31,399 bases of DNA from Streptosporangiaceae bacterium (GTDB lineage Bacteria > Actinomycetota > Actinomycetes > Streptosporangiales > Streptosporangiaceae), in the NCBI GenBank assembly GCA_030045295.1, contig JASIGD010000248.1, forward strand, positions 1-31,399, in the 5' to 3' direction. Shown piece by piece: positions 14,710-21,620 of the stretch. Below the pieces are notes generated by a model, which worked only from the letters and a program-made list of their open reading frames with translations, made no database searches and was not told where the DNA came from. The number at the start of each line of letters is the position of its first letter. The stretch's first letter is position 1. The position numbers and the translations under genes were made by a program.

Positions 14710-15072
14710 GTGACCGACGATACGGCTATTTCGTACGAGGCGGCCGCCAAGGGCACGCCGGTGCTGAGCAGCTCCGGCACGCAGATCGGCACGCTCGAGC
14801 ACGTGCTGGAAGTGCCTGAACTCGACGTCTTCGACGGGATCGTGATCACCACCGAAGGCGGCTTGCGGTTCATCGACGCCGATCTGGTCCTGCTGATCAC
14901 CCCGAGCTACATCCGGTGCGGCCTGGATGACGCGCGGGCCAGCCAGCTGCCGCCGCCCGGCGGGCCGCCGGTGTACCGGGTCGACGCACTGGCGGACTCG
15001 GGGCACAGCCTGCACGACGTCCTGGGCCGCCTGTTCCGGCGCCCGCACTGGATCCGCGAAGACAGCCAGTAA
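14710..15072 (+). CDS. PRC-barrel-like small protein
   Basis: A 120-aa soluble protein. AAKGTPVLSSSGTQIGTLEHVLEVPELDVFDGIVITTEGG resembles the PRC-barrel fold: a pair of strands with a Gly turn, a hydrophobic helix-strand and an acidic turn. The second half, with PPGGPPVYRVDAL and a C-terminal LFRRPHWIRED, is not assigned. Such stand-alone proteins are common in actinobacteria and their role is unknown. GTG 14710 is chosen because AGGAGG (14699-14704) is five bases upstream; an ATG at 14677 in the same frame has no such site. TG-A-TAATCT (14647-14655) is a plausible extended -10 promoter. Confidence 0.7.
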   Translation: MTDDTAISYEAAAKGTPVLSSSGTQIGTLEHVLEVPELDVFDGIVITTEGGLRFIDADLVLLITPSYIRCGLDDARASQLPPPGGPPVYRVDALADSGHSLHDVLGRLFRRPHWIREDSQ

Positions 15073-15097
15073 GGTCCGAGCAGGCCCGACCTTCGAC

Positions 15098-15172
15098 ATG
15101 GCGATCCGCGCGGTGGTGTTCGATATCGGCGGCATGCCGGAAAAGCTGCTCGCCGGCCGCGCCGGGACCTAG
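15098..15172 (+). pseudogene. Truncated HAD-family hydrolase start (24 codons)
   Basis: ATG 15098 encodes MAIRAVVFDIGG, the textbook N-terminus of HAD-superfamily phosphatases with the nucleophile Asp in DxGG context. It then runs as MPEKLLAGRAGT into TAG at 15170-15172. A functional HAD protein needs about 200 further residues, so this is a 5' remnant of a deleted gene. It sits between the PRC-barrel-like and the nuclease-like genes. Confidence 0.55.
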
Positions 15173-15188
15173 CGGCGGGAGTCCGGGC

Positions 15189-16343
15189 ATGCCTTGCGTC
15201 GTCACCGCGGCCGAGCGGGCCTCGTTCGCGCGGTGCCGCAGGCAGTGGGACTTCGGCGCCGGGACGCGGCAGGATCTGGAGCCGCTGCGCCGGCCCGCGG
15301 TCCCGGATCTGGACCGGGCCGTGCGTGATGCGCTGGCCGTTTACTACTTCCCGGGGATGTGGGACTGGGATCGCGGGGTGCGGCTCCCGCTGGTCGTCCA
15401 GGAACTCGACCGGGCCGTGCACCGGCAGCGGCGGCGCGGCGGGGATGACGCCGAACGGTGGCGGGACGTGCTTGACCAGGGCCGGAGCCTGCTGGACCGC
15501 TACGTCCGGTGGGCGCCCACCGTGGACCGGTTCGCCCCGGTGCTGGTCGAGTCGGATTTCGAGGTGACCGTCCTGGACCCGGCCCGGCCGGACGCCGGCC
15601 TTGTCACCGCGGCCGGGGAGGCCGTCAGGTACAGCGGGCGGATCGACCTGATGGCCGTCGACGCCCACGACGCCTACTGGATCGTGCGGCACCGCGTGGT
15701 CGACGGAGACTGGCCGCCCACCGAGCAGCTGGTCGCCGACGAGGAGTCTCTGGCCGCCTGCTGGGCCTGGGAGCAGTTCTATCTCGGCATGACCATCACC
15801 GGGACCGTCTTCAACGAGCTGCGGCGTCCTTCGGGAACGGCTCGAGACCCGGCGCGGCGGGCCGTCCGGCCCTGGCGCCGGCTGAGGGCACGGGCTGCCG
15901 CCCTGCCCGTGGTGCGGCAGCATGAGCCGAGCGGCGGAGGCCGGTCGATCCCTCAGCACCGGCGGATGTACGCCCGGGCCAGGGAGCCTGGGCACGCCGA
16001 GCCGATCGAGCAGCGCGTCGAGGACGGGTTCCGCCGTACCTGGCTGCGCCGCAGGCCCGCCGACGTGGCGGAGGCCGGGCGCCGGCTCGCCGTGGACGTC
16101 GCCGAGATGGCGCGCGCGGACGTTGAGGTCTACCCCGAGCCCTCCGACCAGAACTGTCCGGCCTGTCCTTACCTCGATCCCTGCCGCGTCCTGTCGGCCG
16201 GGAACGATGCCCGCCCGGTCTTGCTGTCCGGCTACCGCAAGCGGCCGCCCGGGAACCCGCAGGAAGGACGCCTGGGAGGTCGCGCCTGGGGCATGGGCCG
16301 CGGCGCCGCCCCGCCGAGATTCCGCCGCCGCCCGGACGGCTGA
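15189..16343 (+). CDS. Cas4/AddB-like Fe-S protein with degenerate PD-(D/E)XK nuclease motif
   Basis: A 384-aa protein. ERASFARCRRQWDF near the N-terminus matches the SxxxxCPRKYxY element of RecB-family nucleases. C16 together with C323, C326 and C332 (C-x2-C-x5-C) reproduces the four-cysteine 4Fe-4S clasp of Cas4 and AddB. Between them, YSGRIDLMAVD (148-158) supplies the metal-binding Asp153. The following strand, which should carry (D/E)xK, reads WIVRHRVV (164-171), so both the acidic residue and the lysine appear replaced by arginines. Downstream EESLAACWAWEQFYLG is a plausible QxxxY helix. The protein may therefore bind DNA without cutting it. No helicase or CRISPR genes are nearby. GGGAG precedes ATG 15189. 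The basic C-terminal 40 residues are low complexity. Confidence 0.75.
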   Translation: MPCVVTAAERASFARCRRQWDFGAGTRQDLEPLRRPAVPDLDRAVRDALAVYYFPGMWDWDRGVRLPLVVQELDRAVHRQRRRGGDDAERWRDVLDQGRSLLDRYVRWAPTVDRFAPVLVESDFEVTVLDPARPDAGLVTAAGEAVRYSGRIDLMAVDAHDAYWIVRHRVVDGDWPPTEQLVADEESLAACWAWEQFYLGMTITGTVFNELRRPSGTARDPARRAVRPWRRLRARAAALPVVRQHEPSGGGRSIPQHRRMYARAREPGHAEPIEQRVEDGFRRTWLRRRPADVAEAGRRLAVDVAEMARADVEVYPEPSDQNCPACPYLDPCRVLSAGNDARPVLLSGYRKRPPGNPQEGRLGGRAWGMGRGAAPPRFRRRPDG

Positions 16344-16373
16344 CCGGCCGGTTAGCCGTTAACCGGTCAGCCG
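16337..16373. terminator. Bidirectional hairpin containing both stop codons
   Basis: CGGCTGACCGG (16337-16347) pairs with CCGGTCAGCCG (16363-16373), and an alternative inner stem CCGGTTA/TAACCGG (16348-16354, 16360-16366) fits between. The left arm holds the TGA of the nuclease-like gene (16341-16343) and the right arm the TGA of the convergent PPOX gene (complement of 16367-16369). One structure thus ends both genes. Confidence 0.8.
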
Positions 16374-16756
16374 CCCCAGGCGTGCACCCGCGACGGCCTG
16401 ACCGTGACGATGACGCGCTTGTCGCCTGGCCGGTCGCGGTCGCGCAGGTCGGTGTTGTACTTCGCGCCGACGCGGTCCGCGAACGAGTAGTCGTCGTCCG
16501 GCGAGATCTCGGCGTCGCCGCGGATCTCCAGGTAGCGGTAGGGGTTGGCCAGGTCGAGCAGGAGGATGCTCGCGGCCGGGTTGGCGAGCAGGTTCTTCGT
16601 CTTCTGCCGCGCGGTGACGAGCGAGAAGCTCACCGTGTCGCCGTCGGCCAGGAACCAGACTTCGGTCAGTTGCGGGCGGCCGTCCGGGCCGACCGTGCCG
16701 AGCGTCGCGAACCGGCCGCTGAGCAAGTCGCGGTGAGACGGGGGGATCGCTGGCAT
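16367..16756 (-). CDS. PPOX-class (F420/FMN-binding) split-barrel protein
   Basis: A 129-aa split beta-barrel protein of the pyridoxamine 5'-phosphate oxidase-like superfamily. LLSGRFATLGTVGPDGRPQLTEVWFLADGD followed by FSLVTARQKTKNLLANP is the typical order of strands and the Arg-rich phosphate-binding loop of the F420-dependent TIGR-type PPOX proteins in actinobacteria. DRDRPGDKRVIVTVRPSRVHAWG is the usual C-terminus. It likely uses F420 as hydride donor or acceptor, although FMN cannot be excluded. The substrate is unknown. The complement of 16757-16766 (CGGAGAAACC) supplies GGAG five bases before the ATG. Its stop codon lies in the stem of the shared terminator. Confidence 0.82.
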   Translation of the reverse strand: MPAIPPSHRDLLSGRFATLGTVGPDGRPQLTEVWFLADGDTVSFSLVTARQKTKNLLANPAASILLLDLANPYRYLEIRGDAEISPDDDYSFADRVGAKYNTDLRDRDRPGDKRVIVTVRPSRVHAWGG

Positions 16757-17021
16757 GGTTTCTCCGTTCTGTGCGCCCCCCGGCCTTCATGTCTCGCGAA
16801 CGTCGCGGACTCCAGCTCGGCCCGCGGCTCCACCCCGGTTTACCACACCGACCTGGCCGGGCGCGCCCGGCGCCGCACCTCCCGGCGCCCGCACCCAGGC
16901 CGTCCGCACGCAGCACCGTCCGTTCGGCCGAAAAGATCTTTATCCGAACGGGCCGTGGCTCGCCGCCCCCGGCCCGTGCGTGCCCCCGCCGGTCGCCGCG
17001 CTGCCGATGGATCCACGCCGG
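16757..17021. promoter_or_regulatory. Spacer between divergent PPOX and P450 genes with nested inverted repeats
   Basis: No gene is supported in this stretch. CCGTTCGG (16920-16927) and CCGAACGG (16944-16951) form a perfect 8-bp inverted repeat 16 bases apart. Between them AAAGATCTTT (16932-16941) is a perfect 10-bp palindrome, its centre offset by one base from the outer repeat. The right arm continues as CCGAACGGGCCGTGG, a 15-base sequence also present at 8636-8650. It may be a regulator site or transcript end; the function is unknown. Confidence 0.4.
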
Positions 17022-17056
17022 TGAAACGTGTTCTAATCCGGGTGGAACGCGTTTCA
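17022..17056 (+). promoter_or_regulatory. Two tandem KstR-consensus boxes before the P450 gene
   Basis: The KstR motif of mycobacteria and rhodococci is TNNAACNNGTTNNA. TGAAACGTGTTCTA (17022-17035) and TGGAACGCGTTTCA (17043-17056) both match it at every fixed position. Their starts are 21 bp apart, so both lie on one face of the helix, 24 bp before the GTG start. Repression by a KstR-like TetR protein, lifted by a steroid CoA thioester, is inferred. The repressor gene is not in the window. Confidence 0.75.
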
Positions 17057-17080
17057 GCGAGCGATGAGTGGCAGGCAGCC

Positions 17081-18313
17081 GTGACCGTGCCGGACATCCC
17101 GCCCGGCTTTGACTTCACCGACCCCGACCTCGGCGTGGTGAGGGTGCCGGCCGAGGAGCTGGCCGAGCTGCGCCGCGCCGCCCCCGTCTGGTGGGTCGCG
17201 CAGCGCCGCGGGTCCGGCGGGTTCGACGACGAGGGCTACTGGGCGGTCACCCGGCACGCGGACGTCATGGCGGTCTCCAAGGCACCCGAGGTCTACTCGT
17301 CCTGGGCGAACACCGCGCTGATCCGCTTCCAGGAAGGTACGACGCGCGAGTCCATCGAGCTGCAGCGGCTCATCCTGCTCAACATCGACCCGCCCGAGCA
17401 CACCAAGCTGCGCGGCATCGTCTCCCGCGGTTTCACCCCCCGGGCCATCGGTAGTCTGCGGCAGGCTCTGACCGAGCGAGCGAGCCGCATCGTGGCGACG
17501 GCGCTGGAATCCGGCACCGGCGACTTCGTCGCCGACGTCGCGTCCGAGCTGCCGCTGCAGGCGATCTGCGAACTGATCGGCGTCCCGCAGCAGGACCGCG
17601 GCAAGATCTTCTCCTGGTCGAACCGGATGATGGGCTACGACGACCGGGCCCCCGGGGACGACGACGGCGTGGCGGCGGCCACCGAGATCATCGGCTACAG
17701 CATGGCCATGGCCGAGGACCGGCACGCGTGCCCCAGGGATGACATCGTCACCAAGCTCATCAGCGCCGAGATCGACGGCCAGCACCTGTCCGACGACGAG
17801 TTCGGCTTTTTCGTGTTGCTGCTGGCGGTAGCGGGCAACGAGACCACCCGCAACGCCATCGCGCTCGGGATGCTCGCCTTCTTCGACCACCCCGAGCAGT
17901 GGGAGCTGTTCGCGGCCGAGCGGCCCGACACCGCCGCGGACGAGATCGTCCGCTGGGCCACGCCGGTCACGGCGTTCCAGCGCACCGCGGTCGCCGACGC
18001 GGTCCTCGGCGGGCAGCAGATCAAGGCGGGCCAGCGGGTGGGCCTGTTCTACCGCTCGGCCAACTTCGACGAGGAGGTGTTCGAGCGTCCCGAGCGGTTC
18101 GACATCGGCCGCAGCCCCAATCCCCACCTCGGCTACGGCGGCCTCGGCACGCACTACTGCCTGGGCGCCAACCTGGCCAGGCTCGAGATCGAGCTGATCT
18201 TCAACGCCATCGCCGACGCCATGCCGGGCATCCGCAGGACCGGCGATCCGGTGCGGCTGCGCTCGGGCTGGATCAACGGCCTCAAGCGGCTCCCGGTCAG
18301 CTACACAGGCTGA
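17081..18313 (+). CDS. Cytochrome P450, CYP125-like (probable steroid side-chain hydroxylase)
   Basis: A 410-aa soluble P450. The I-helix oxygen-binding motif is AGNETT (251-256), the K-helix ExxR is E288-R291, and the haem loop GYGGLGTHYCLGANLAR carries ligand C360 in the form found in CYP125/CYP142-type enzymes, where GG replaces FG. PGFDFTDPDLGVVRVPAEELAELRRAAPVWW and LNIDPPEHTKLRGIVSRGFTPRAI also read like CYP125, which oxidises the C26/27 methyl of cholesterol-type side chains. Assignment below family level is from memory of such sequences. GTG 17081 follows GGCAGG at five bases; GTG 17087 is an alternative. Two KstR-consensus boxes sit directly upstream, which independently supports a sterol role. 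Ferredoxin partner genes are absent here. Confidence 0.88.
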   Translation: MTVPDIPPGFDFTDPDLGVVRVPAEELAELRRAAPVWWVAQRRGSGGFDDEGYWAVTRHADVMAVSKAPEVYSSWANTALIRFQEGTTRESIELQRLILLNIDPPEHTKLRGIVSRGFTPRAIGSLRQALTERASRIVATALESGTGDFVADVASELPLQAICELIGVPQQDRGKIFSWSNRMMGYDDRAPGDDDGVAAATEIIGYSMAMAEDRHACPRDDIVTKLISAEIDGQHLSDDEFGFFVLLLAVAGNETTRNAIALGMLAFFDHPEQWELFAAERPDTAADEIVRWATPVTAFQRTAVADAVLGGQQIKAGQRVGLFYRSANFDEEVFERPERFDIGRSPNPHLGYGGLGTHYCLGANLARLEIELIFNAIADAMPGIRRTGDPVRLRSGWINGLKRLPVSYTG

Positions 18314-18383
18314 ACCCCCCGCGGACCTGCTGCGTTGCGGTCGGTCGGGGATCACGCGTTCCGGTCCGCCGCCGGTACCGCCG

Positions 18384-18412
18384 TTGCCAGGCCCTCGATC
18401 GCGATATATCTT
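18384..18412 (+). promoter_or_regulatory. Promoter of a leaderless small membrane-protein gene
   Basis: TTGCCA (18384-18389), 17 bases, then TATCTT (18407-18412), with the ATG at 18419 six bases further on. The spacing is ideal for transcription starting at the A of the start codon. No Shine-Dalgarno sequence is visible before that ATG. Confidence 0.55.
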
Positions 18413-18418
18413 CGCTCC

Positions 18419-18841
18419 ATGGACGTGCAGGCTCACCAGGACGTCGCCGCGGCGACGGCCGTGCATACTGAACTTGGCCAACCGTACGAGGATGCCCTGG
18501 CCGAGGGGCTGGTCGAGAGGATCAGCTCGGAGATCGACAAGCAAGTAGACGCCCGGCTGGCCCAGCGCGGCATCCAGCCCGGCCAGATCGCCTGGTCGAG
18601 CGTTGCCATGGGCCTGGGCTCGGTCGGACTCGGCATCGGCGCGACGGCCGTGACGCTCAGCTCCTTGTGGAACACGGCGGTGGCGCCCAAGGCATCGGTC
18701 GACCTGGGGGCGTTCAAGGCATCGGTAATGACGACGACCAGTTCGGTCAGCACCGCCCAGGTGGTCCTCATCGTGCTGATCTGGGTCGTCATCGCGGTCG
18801 TCAACATCGCCTACGCGCGGCGCCGCCCGGGTCGCCGGTAA
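18419..18841 (+). CDS. Two-helix membrane protein of unknown function
   Basis: A 140-aa protein I do not recognise. The first 50 residues are acidic and helical (PYEDALAEGLVERISSEIDKQVDARLAQRG) and may form a coiled coil. A first hydrophobic span follows at about 60-80 (VAMGLGSVGLGIGATAVTL), a Thr/Ser-rich loop, and a second helix at about 115-135 (VVLIVLIWVVIAVVNIAYA) before an Arg-rich end. Both termini would be cytoplasmic. ATG 18419 fits a leaderless promoter; the open frame upstream to 18335 has no coding character. It converges with the three-gene set on the other strand, the stops being 14 bp apart. The soluble-coil plus two-helix build is shared by some pore-forming conflict proteins, but no such assignment is made. 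Confidence 0.7.
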   Translation: MDVQAHQDVAAATAVHTELGQPYEDALAEGLVERISSEIDKQVDARLAQRGIQPGQIAWSSVAMGLGSVGLGIGATAVTLSSLWNTAVAPKASVDLGAFKASVMTTTSSVSTAQVVLIVLIWVVIAVVNIAYARRRPGRR

Positions 18842-18855
18842 ATTACCCGCCCGCG

Positions 18856-19035
18856 TTATCGCCGGCCCTGGCCGGCGCTGTCGTTTCGCAGTCCCTTGAA
18901 GGTGCTGACTGCCTCCTCGACGGCATGGTCGTACTCGATGACCGCCGACTTTTCATCCACGCCGTGCCGCCGGTTGACTTCCAGTATCCTGTCGACGAAT
19001 TCGCGTGCCTTTTCCCGGTGCTCCGCTTCCGTCAT
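18856..19035 (-). CDS. Small acidic hypothetical protein
   Basis: A 59-aa hydrophilic, probably all-helical protein: EAEHREKAREFVDRILEVNRRHG then EYDHAVEEAVSTFKGLRND. No family is recognised. Its ATG overlaps the stop of the 100-aa gene (ATGA at 19032-19035), so the two are translationally coupled and probably bind each other. The frame continues upstream to 19125 but that part lies inside the neighbouring gene, so the overlapping ATG is preferred. A CGCCGGCC/GGCCGGCG hairpin lies in the last codons (18860-18877). Confidence 0.65.
   Translation of the reverse strand: MTEAEHREKAREFVDRILEVNRRHGVDEKSAVIEYDHAVEEAVSTFKGLRNDSAGQGRR
18860..18877 (+). terminator. GC hairpin at a convergent gene junction
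   Basis: CGCCGGCC (18860-18867), two-base loop, GGCCGGCG (18870-18877). It follows the stop of the rightward gene (18841) by 18 bases and lies inside the 3' end of the leftward 59-aa gene. It probably ends the rightward transcript. Confidence 0.45.
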
Positions 19036-19334
19036 CGTGCCAATTCTCCCCACACCTGATCCAGTACATAGTCGGCGAACATTTGATACCAATATTTCTG
19101 CGTCAGCTTTTTGGCGGCCAGGCACGCGACGAGCGGATCGCCGACTTTGAGCGCAAGTATCAGCGGCGCGGCGACGTCGTCGACCCTGACCTTCTCACCG
19201 GATTTGATTACGTAGTCCGAGGCGTACAGGTAGGCCTGCTCCGCCTTGTCTCGATAGAGTGCCCTGTTGTCCATGAAAAACTTCACCAGGGACACGGCGG
19301 TTAGCCGCTGGACCGACTCGGCCGTTAGCGCCAT
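19032..19334 (-). CDS. Hypothetical 100-aa helical protein
   Basis: A 100-aa protein without a recognised family. It is rich in aromatic residues and lysine compared with neighbours (SLVKFFMDNRALYRDKAEQAYLYASDYVIKSG, KKLTQKYWYQMFADYVLDQVW). Predicted structure is helical and soluble, possibly membrane-associated by amphipathic helices. GAGG lies five bases before ATG 19334. It is 10 bp after the 110-aa membrane gene and overlaps the 59-aa gene by ATGA, so all three form one operon. GC content is visibly lower than in the flanking enzyme genes, suggesting separate ancestry. Confidence 0.7.
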   Translation of the reverse strand: MALTAESVQRLTAVSLVKFFMDNRALYRDKAEQAYLYASDYVIKSGEKVRVDDVAAPLILALKVGDPLVACLAAKKLTQKYWYQMFADYVLDQVWGELAR

Positions 19335-19344
19335 GCTGACCTCA

Positions 19345-19677
19345 CTACGCCCATAGCACTCTCTTGGTGACGAGACCTGCGGCCGCCATCAGCAGCAGAA
19401 TCTGCCCGATGAACGCCACGATGGCCGCGATATACAATCCTTGATCATTCCTGGTCAAAAGCCATGCAATCGACAGGCCGACACTTACCAGCCCCAGGCC
19501 GAATGACCCGAGAATAACCTGTGCATCGCGGCGGAAGCCGGGCCGCACCGTCGCGGCGTCCACCGGATTGTAGCTCTGGAAGGTGCTTACCACAATGCCC
19601 AGGAAGACCAAGACGAGACCCGCCAGGCCCGCTGCGGCGCCAAGGACCGCGACAATCACGTCTTGATGCGCAACCAT
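19345..19677 (-). CDS. Three-helix membrane protein of unknown function
   Basis: A 110-aa protein that is nearly all membrane-embedded. Helices span about 6-33 (VIVAVLGAAAGLAGLVLVFLGIVV), 53-72 (VILGSFGLGLVSVGLSIAWLL) and 80-105 (LYIAAIVAFIGQILLLMAAAGLV). A loop FQSYNPVDAATVRPGFRRDAQ joins the first two. No family is recognised. The ribosome site GGCAGGAG is unusually near the ATG at 19677. It heads the operon with the 100-aa and 59-aa genes. With the convergent two-helix protein it makes a compact block of small membrane and partner proteins. Confidence 0.7.
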   Translation of the reverse strand: MVAHQDVIVAVLGAAAGLAGLVLVFLGIVVSTFQSYNPVDAATVRPGFRRDAQVILGSFGLGLVSVGLSIAWLLTRNDQGLYIAAIVAFIGQILLLMAAAGLVTKRVLWA

Positions 19678-19850
19678 GTCTCCTGCCTCGCCTGGCCGAT
19701 GAGCGATACGCTACCACCGGCCGGCGACAATTCGCGGCAACAACACTCCTCCGTGCCTGCCGCCAGGATGCTCGCAATGCATCCATTTCCCTGTCAATGC
19801 TGGAAAGGCGTGCGGTCAAGCCAGGCGATTCCTGCCCGTCTGATAGCTGA

Positions 19851-20159
19851 TTAACGGCGCGCCCGCCGGGATAAGGGCAGCTGGAACTGCACCCGGGCGA
19901 CCTGCTCTGCGAGCGGGGCCAGCAGGGCGCGAATACGGTTATGCTCGGCGTCCTGATCGTAGGCCTGGTAGGAGCCCTCGTCCGCGAAGTCGGCGACGAT
20001 CGCGAAGCTCCAGTTGCCCTCGCGCAGACCGAGATCGTCGCCGACGGTGTAGCTGACCGTGCCGGCACAATCGAGGTTCCGCAGGCCCTCCTGGATCCCC
20101 GCCACCGTCGTGGCATCCTGCGCCGGCTTGAGCTTGACGAGAACGACATTCCGGATCAT
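19851..20159 (-). CDS. Stress-responsive A/B-barrel (Dabb) domain protein
   Basis: A 102-aa ferredoxin-like alpha/beta barrel protein. MIRNVVLVKLKPAQDATTVAGIQEGLRNL begins the Dabb fold, and NWSFAIVADFADEGSYQAYDQDAEHNRIRALLAPLAEQVARVQFQL closes it with the usual YQxHPxH-like region (here YDQDAEHN). Dabb proteins are small dimeric enzymes or stress proteins; the reaction here is unknown. No Shine-Dalgarno is seen. On the minus strand TACAAT lies six bases before the ATG, an excellent -10 for a leaderless mRNA. It is divergent from ndh, 125 bp away. Confidence 0.82.
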   Translation of the reverse strand: MIRNVVLVKLKPAQDATTVAGIQEGLRNLDCAGTVSYTVGDDLGLREGNWSFAIVADFADEGSYQAYDQDAEHNRIRALLAPLAEQVARVQFQLPLSRRARR

Positions 20160-20284
20160 GACCGCATTGTAGGAGCGCTCGCCGCCAGGCCGGCCACGGC
20201 CGCCCGGGATTCGGCGGCGGCCGCGGCGACCTCGGCGCTGCCCGGGTGGCGGCCGCGCTCTGAATTTCCTGAAATGCTGTCTCC

Positions 20285-21601
20285 ATGACCGAGCGACGGC
20301 ACCGGGTGGTGGTCGTGGGCGGCGGGTTCGGCGGGGTCAGGGCGACCCGCGCCCTGGCCCGCGCCGACGCCGACGTCACGATCGTGGACCGGACCAATCA
20401 CCACCTGTTCCAGCCGCTGCTGTACCAGGTCGCCACCGGCATCCTGCCCGATGGCCTCATCGCGCCGGCCCTGCGGGGGGTGGTCAGGAAACAGGCCAAC
20501 GCGCGCGTCCTGCTGGCCGAGGTGCGGCAGCTCGATCTGGACGCCCGGGTCGTGCGCGCCGTGGCCCCGGACGGCCGGGAGCTGACGCTGCCGTACGACA
20601 CCCTGGTGGTCGCCGCGGGCTGCACCGACTCCTACTTCGGCCATGACGAATGGGCCAGCTTCGCGCCGGGCCTGAAGACGCTGCGGGACGCCGGGCACCT
20701 GCGCAGCCACATCCTGGGCGCCTTCGAGATGGCCGAACTAGCCGGCGACCCGGCCGAGCGGGCCGCCTACCTCACCTTCGCGGTCATCGGCGCCGGCCCG
20801 ACCGGGGTGGAACTGGTCGGCCAGGTCGCCGAGCTCGCGCACGAGTCGCTGCCGCGGGAGTTCAGGTCGGTGACCACGGCGGACGCGAAGATCCTGCTGA
20901 TCGAGGCGGGCCCGGAGGTGCTCGCCGCGTTCGCCCCCAGGCTGCAGCGCTATACCCGCCGGCGGTTGCAGAAGATGGGCGTCGAGGTCCTGCTGAATAC
21001 CGCGGCGCGAGCCATGGACGCCAGCGGCGTCACGGTCAAGGGCCCCGACGGGGACCGGCGCGTTCCGGCCCGGACGCTGATCTGGGCGGCCGGGGTGCAA
21101 GCCTCCCCGCTGGCGGCGATGCTGGCCGGCGCGACCGGCGCCGATACCGACCGGGGAGGCCGGGTGGCGGTGCTGCCGGACTGCAGCCTGCCCGGTCACC
21201 CGGAGGTCTTCGCCATCGGGGACATGGCCCAGCTGGACGACCTGCCGGCGGTGGCCCAGCCCGCGATCCAGGAGGGCGTGTACGTGGGCAAGCTCATCCG
21301 GGCGCGGCTGGCCGGCCGGACCGGCGCGAAGCCGTTCAAGTACCGAGATAAGGGCAGCATGGCCACGATCGGCCACCTGTCGGCCGTCACGGACTCCTTC
21401 GGGATGAAGTTCACCGGCGTGATCGGCTACACGATGTGGGGCTTCGTCCATGTGCTCTACCTGGTCGGCCGGGGCAACCGGGTAGCCGCCGTGTTCAACT
21501 GGGCGCGAGCCCTGACCTTCGCCAAGAACCGGGCCCACCGGACGATCACCACCGAGGGCGTCCGGTACGAGCTCACGCACCACACCGGGGCAGAGCCCTA
21601 G
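20285..21601 (+). CDS. ndh: Type II NADH:quinone oxidoreductase (NDH-2)
   Basis: A 438-aa non-proton-pumping NADH dehydrogenase that passes electrons to menaquinone at the inner face of the membrane. VVVVGGGFGG (8-17) binds FAD, FAVIGAGPTGVELVG binds NADH, and FAIGDMAQ is the second FAD motif. The quinone-site segment is represented by AQPAIQEGVYVGKLI. The C-terminal hydrophobic stretch GVIGYTMWGFVHVLYLVG, with following basic helices, is the membrane-binding part. Length is typical. The ribosome site before ATG 20285 is weak. It is a single-gene unit convergent with the UbiB-like gene. Confidence 0.93.
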   Translation: MTERRHRVVVVGGGFGGVRATRALARADADVTIVDRTNHHLFQPLLYQVATGILPDGLIAPALRGVVRKQANARVLLAEVRQLDLDARVVRAVAPDGRELTLPYDTLVVAAGCTDSYFGHDEWASFAPGLKTLRDAGHLRSHILGAFEMAELAGDPAERAAYLTFAVIGAGPTGVELVGQVAELAHESLPREFRSVTTADAKILLIEAGPEVLAAFAPRLQRYTRRRLQKMGVEVLLNTAARAMDASGVTVKGPDGDRRVPARTLIWAAGVQASPLAAMLAGATGADTDRGGRVAVLPDCSLPGHPEVFAIGDMAQLDDLPAVAQPAIQEGVYVGKLIRARLAGRTGAKPFKYRDKGSMATIGHLSAVTDSFGMKFTGVIGYTMWGFVHVLYLVGRGNRVAAVFNWARALTFAKNRAHRTITTEGVRYELTHHTGAEP

Positions 21602-21620
21602 CCCGGCCCCGTCCCGGCGC

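Noticed and set aside
14323..15135. Upstream extension of the FAD monooxygenase frame
   Set aside because: FAD-binding sequence begins right after ATG 14322; the extension is antisense to the PRC-barrel-like gene.
16382..17080. Upstream extension of the P450 frame
   Set aside because: It lies antisense to the PPOX gene and over the KstR boxes, and P450 homology begins only after GTG 17081.
19678..19850. Possible small helical ORF upstream of the three-helix gene on the minus strand
   Set aside because: No acceptable start codon or ribosome site and poor codon bias, although the translation LTARLSSIDREMDALRASWRQ looks helical. A TTGACA (complement of 19792-19797) there has no good -10 partner.
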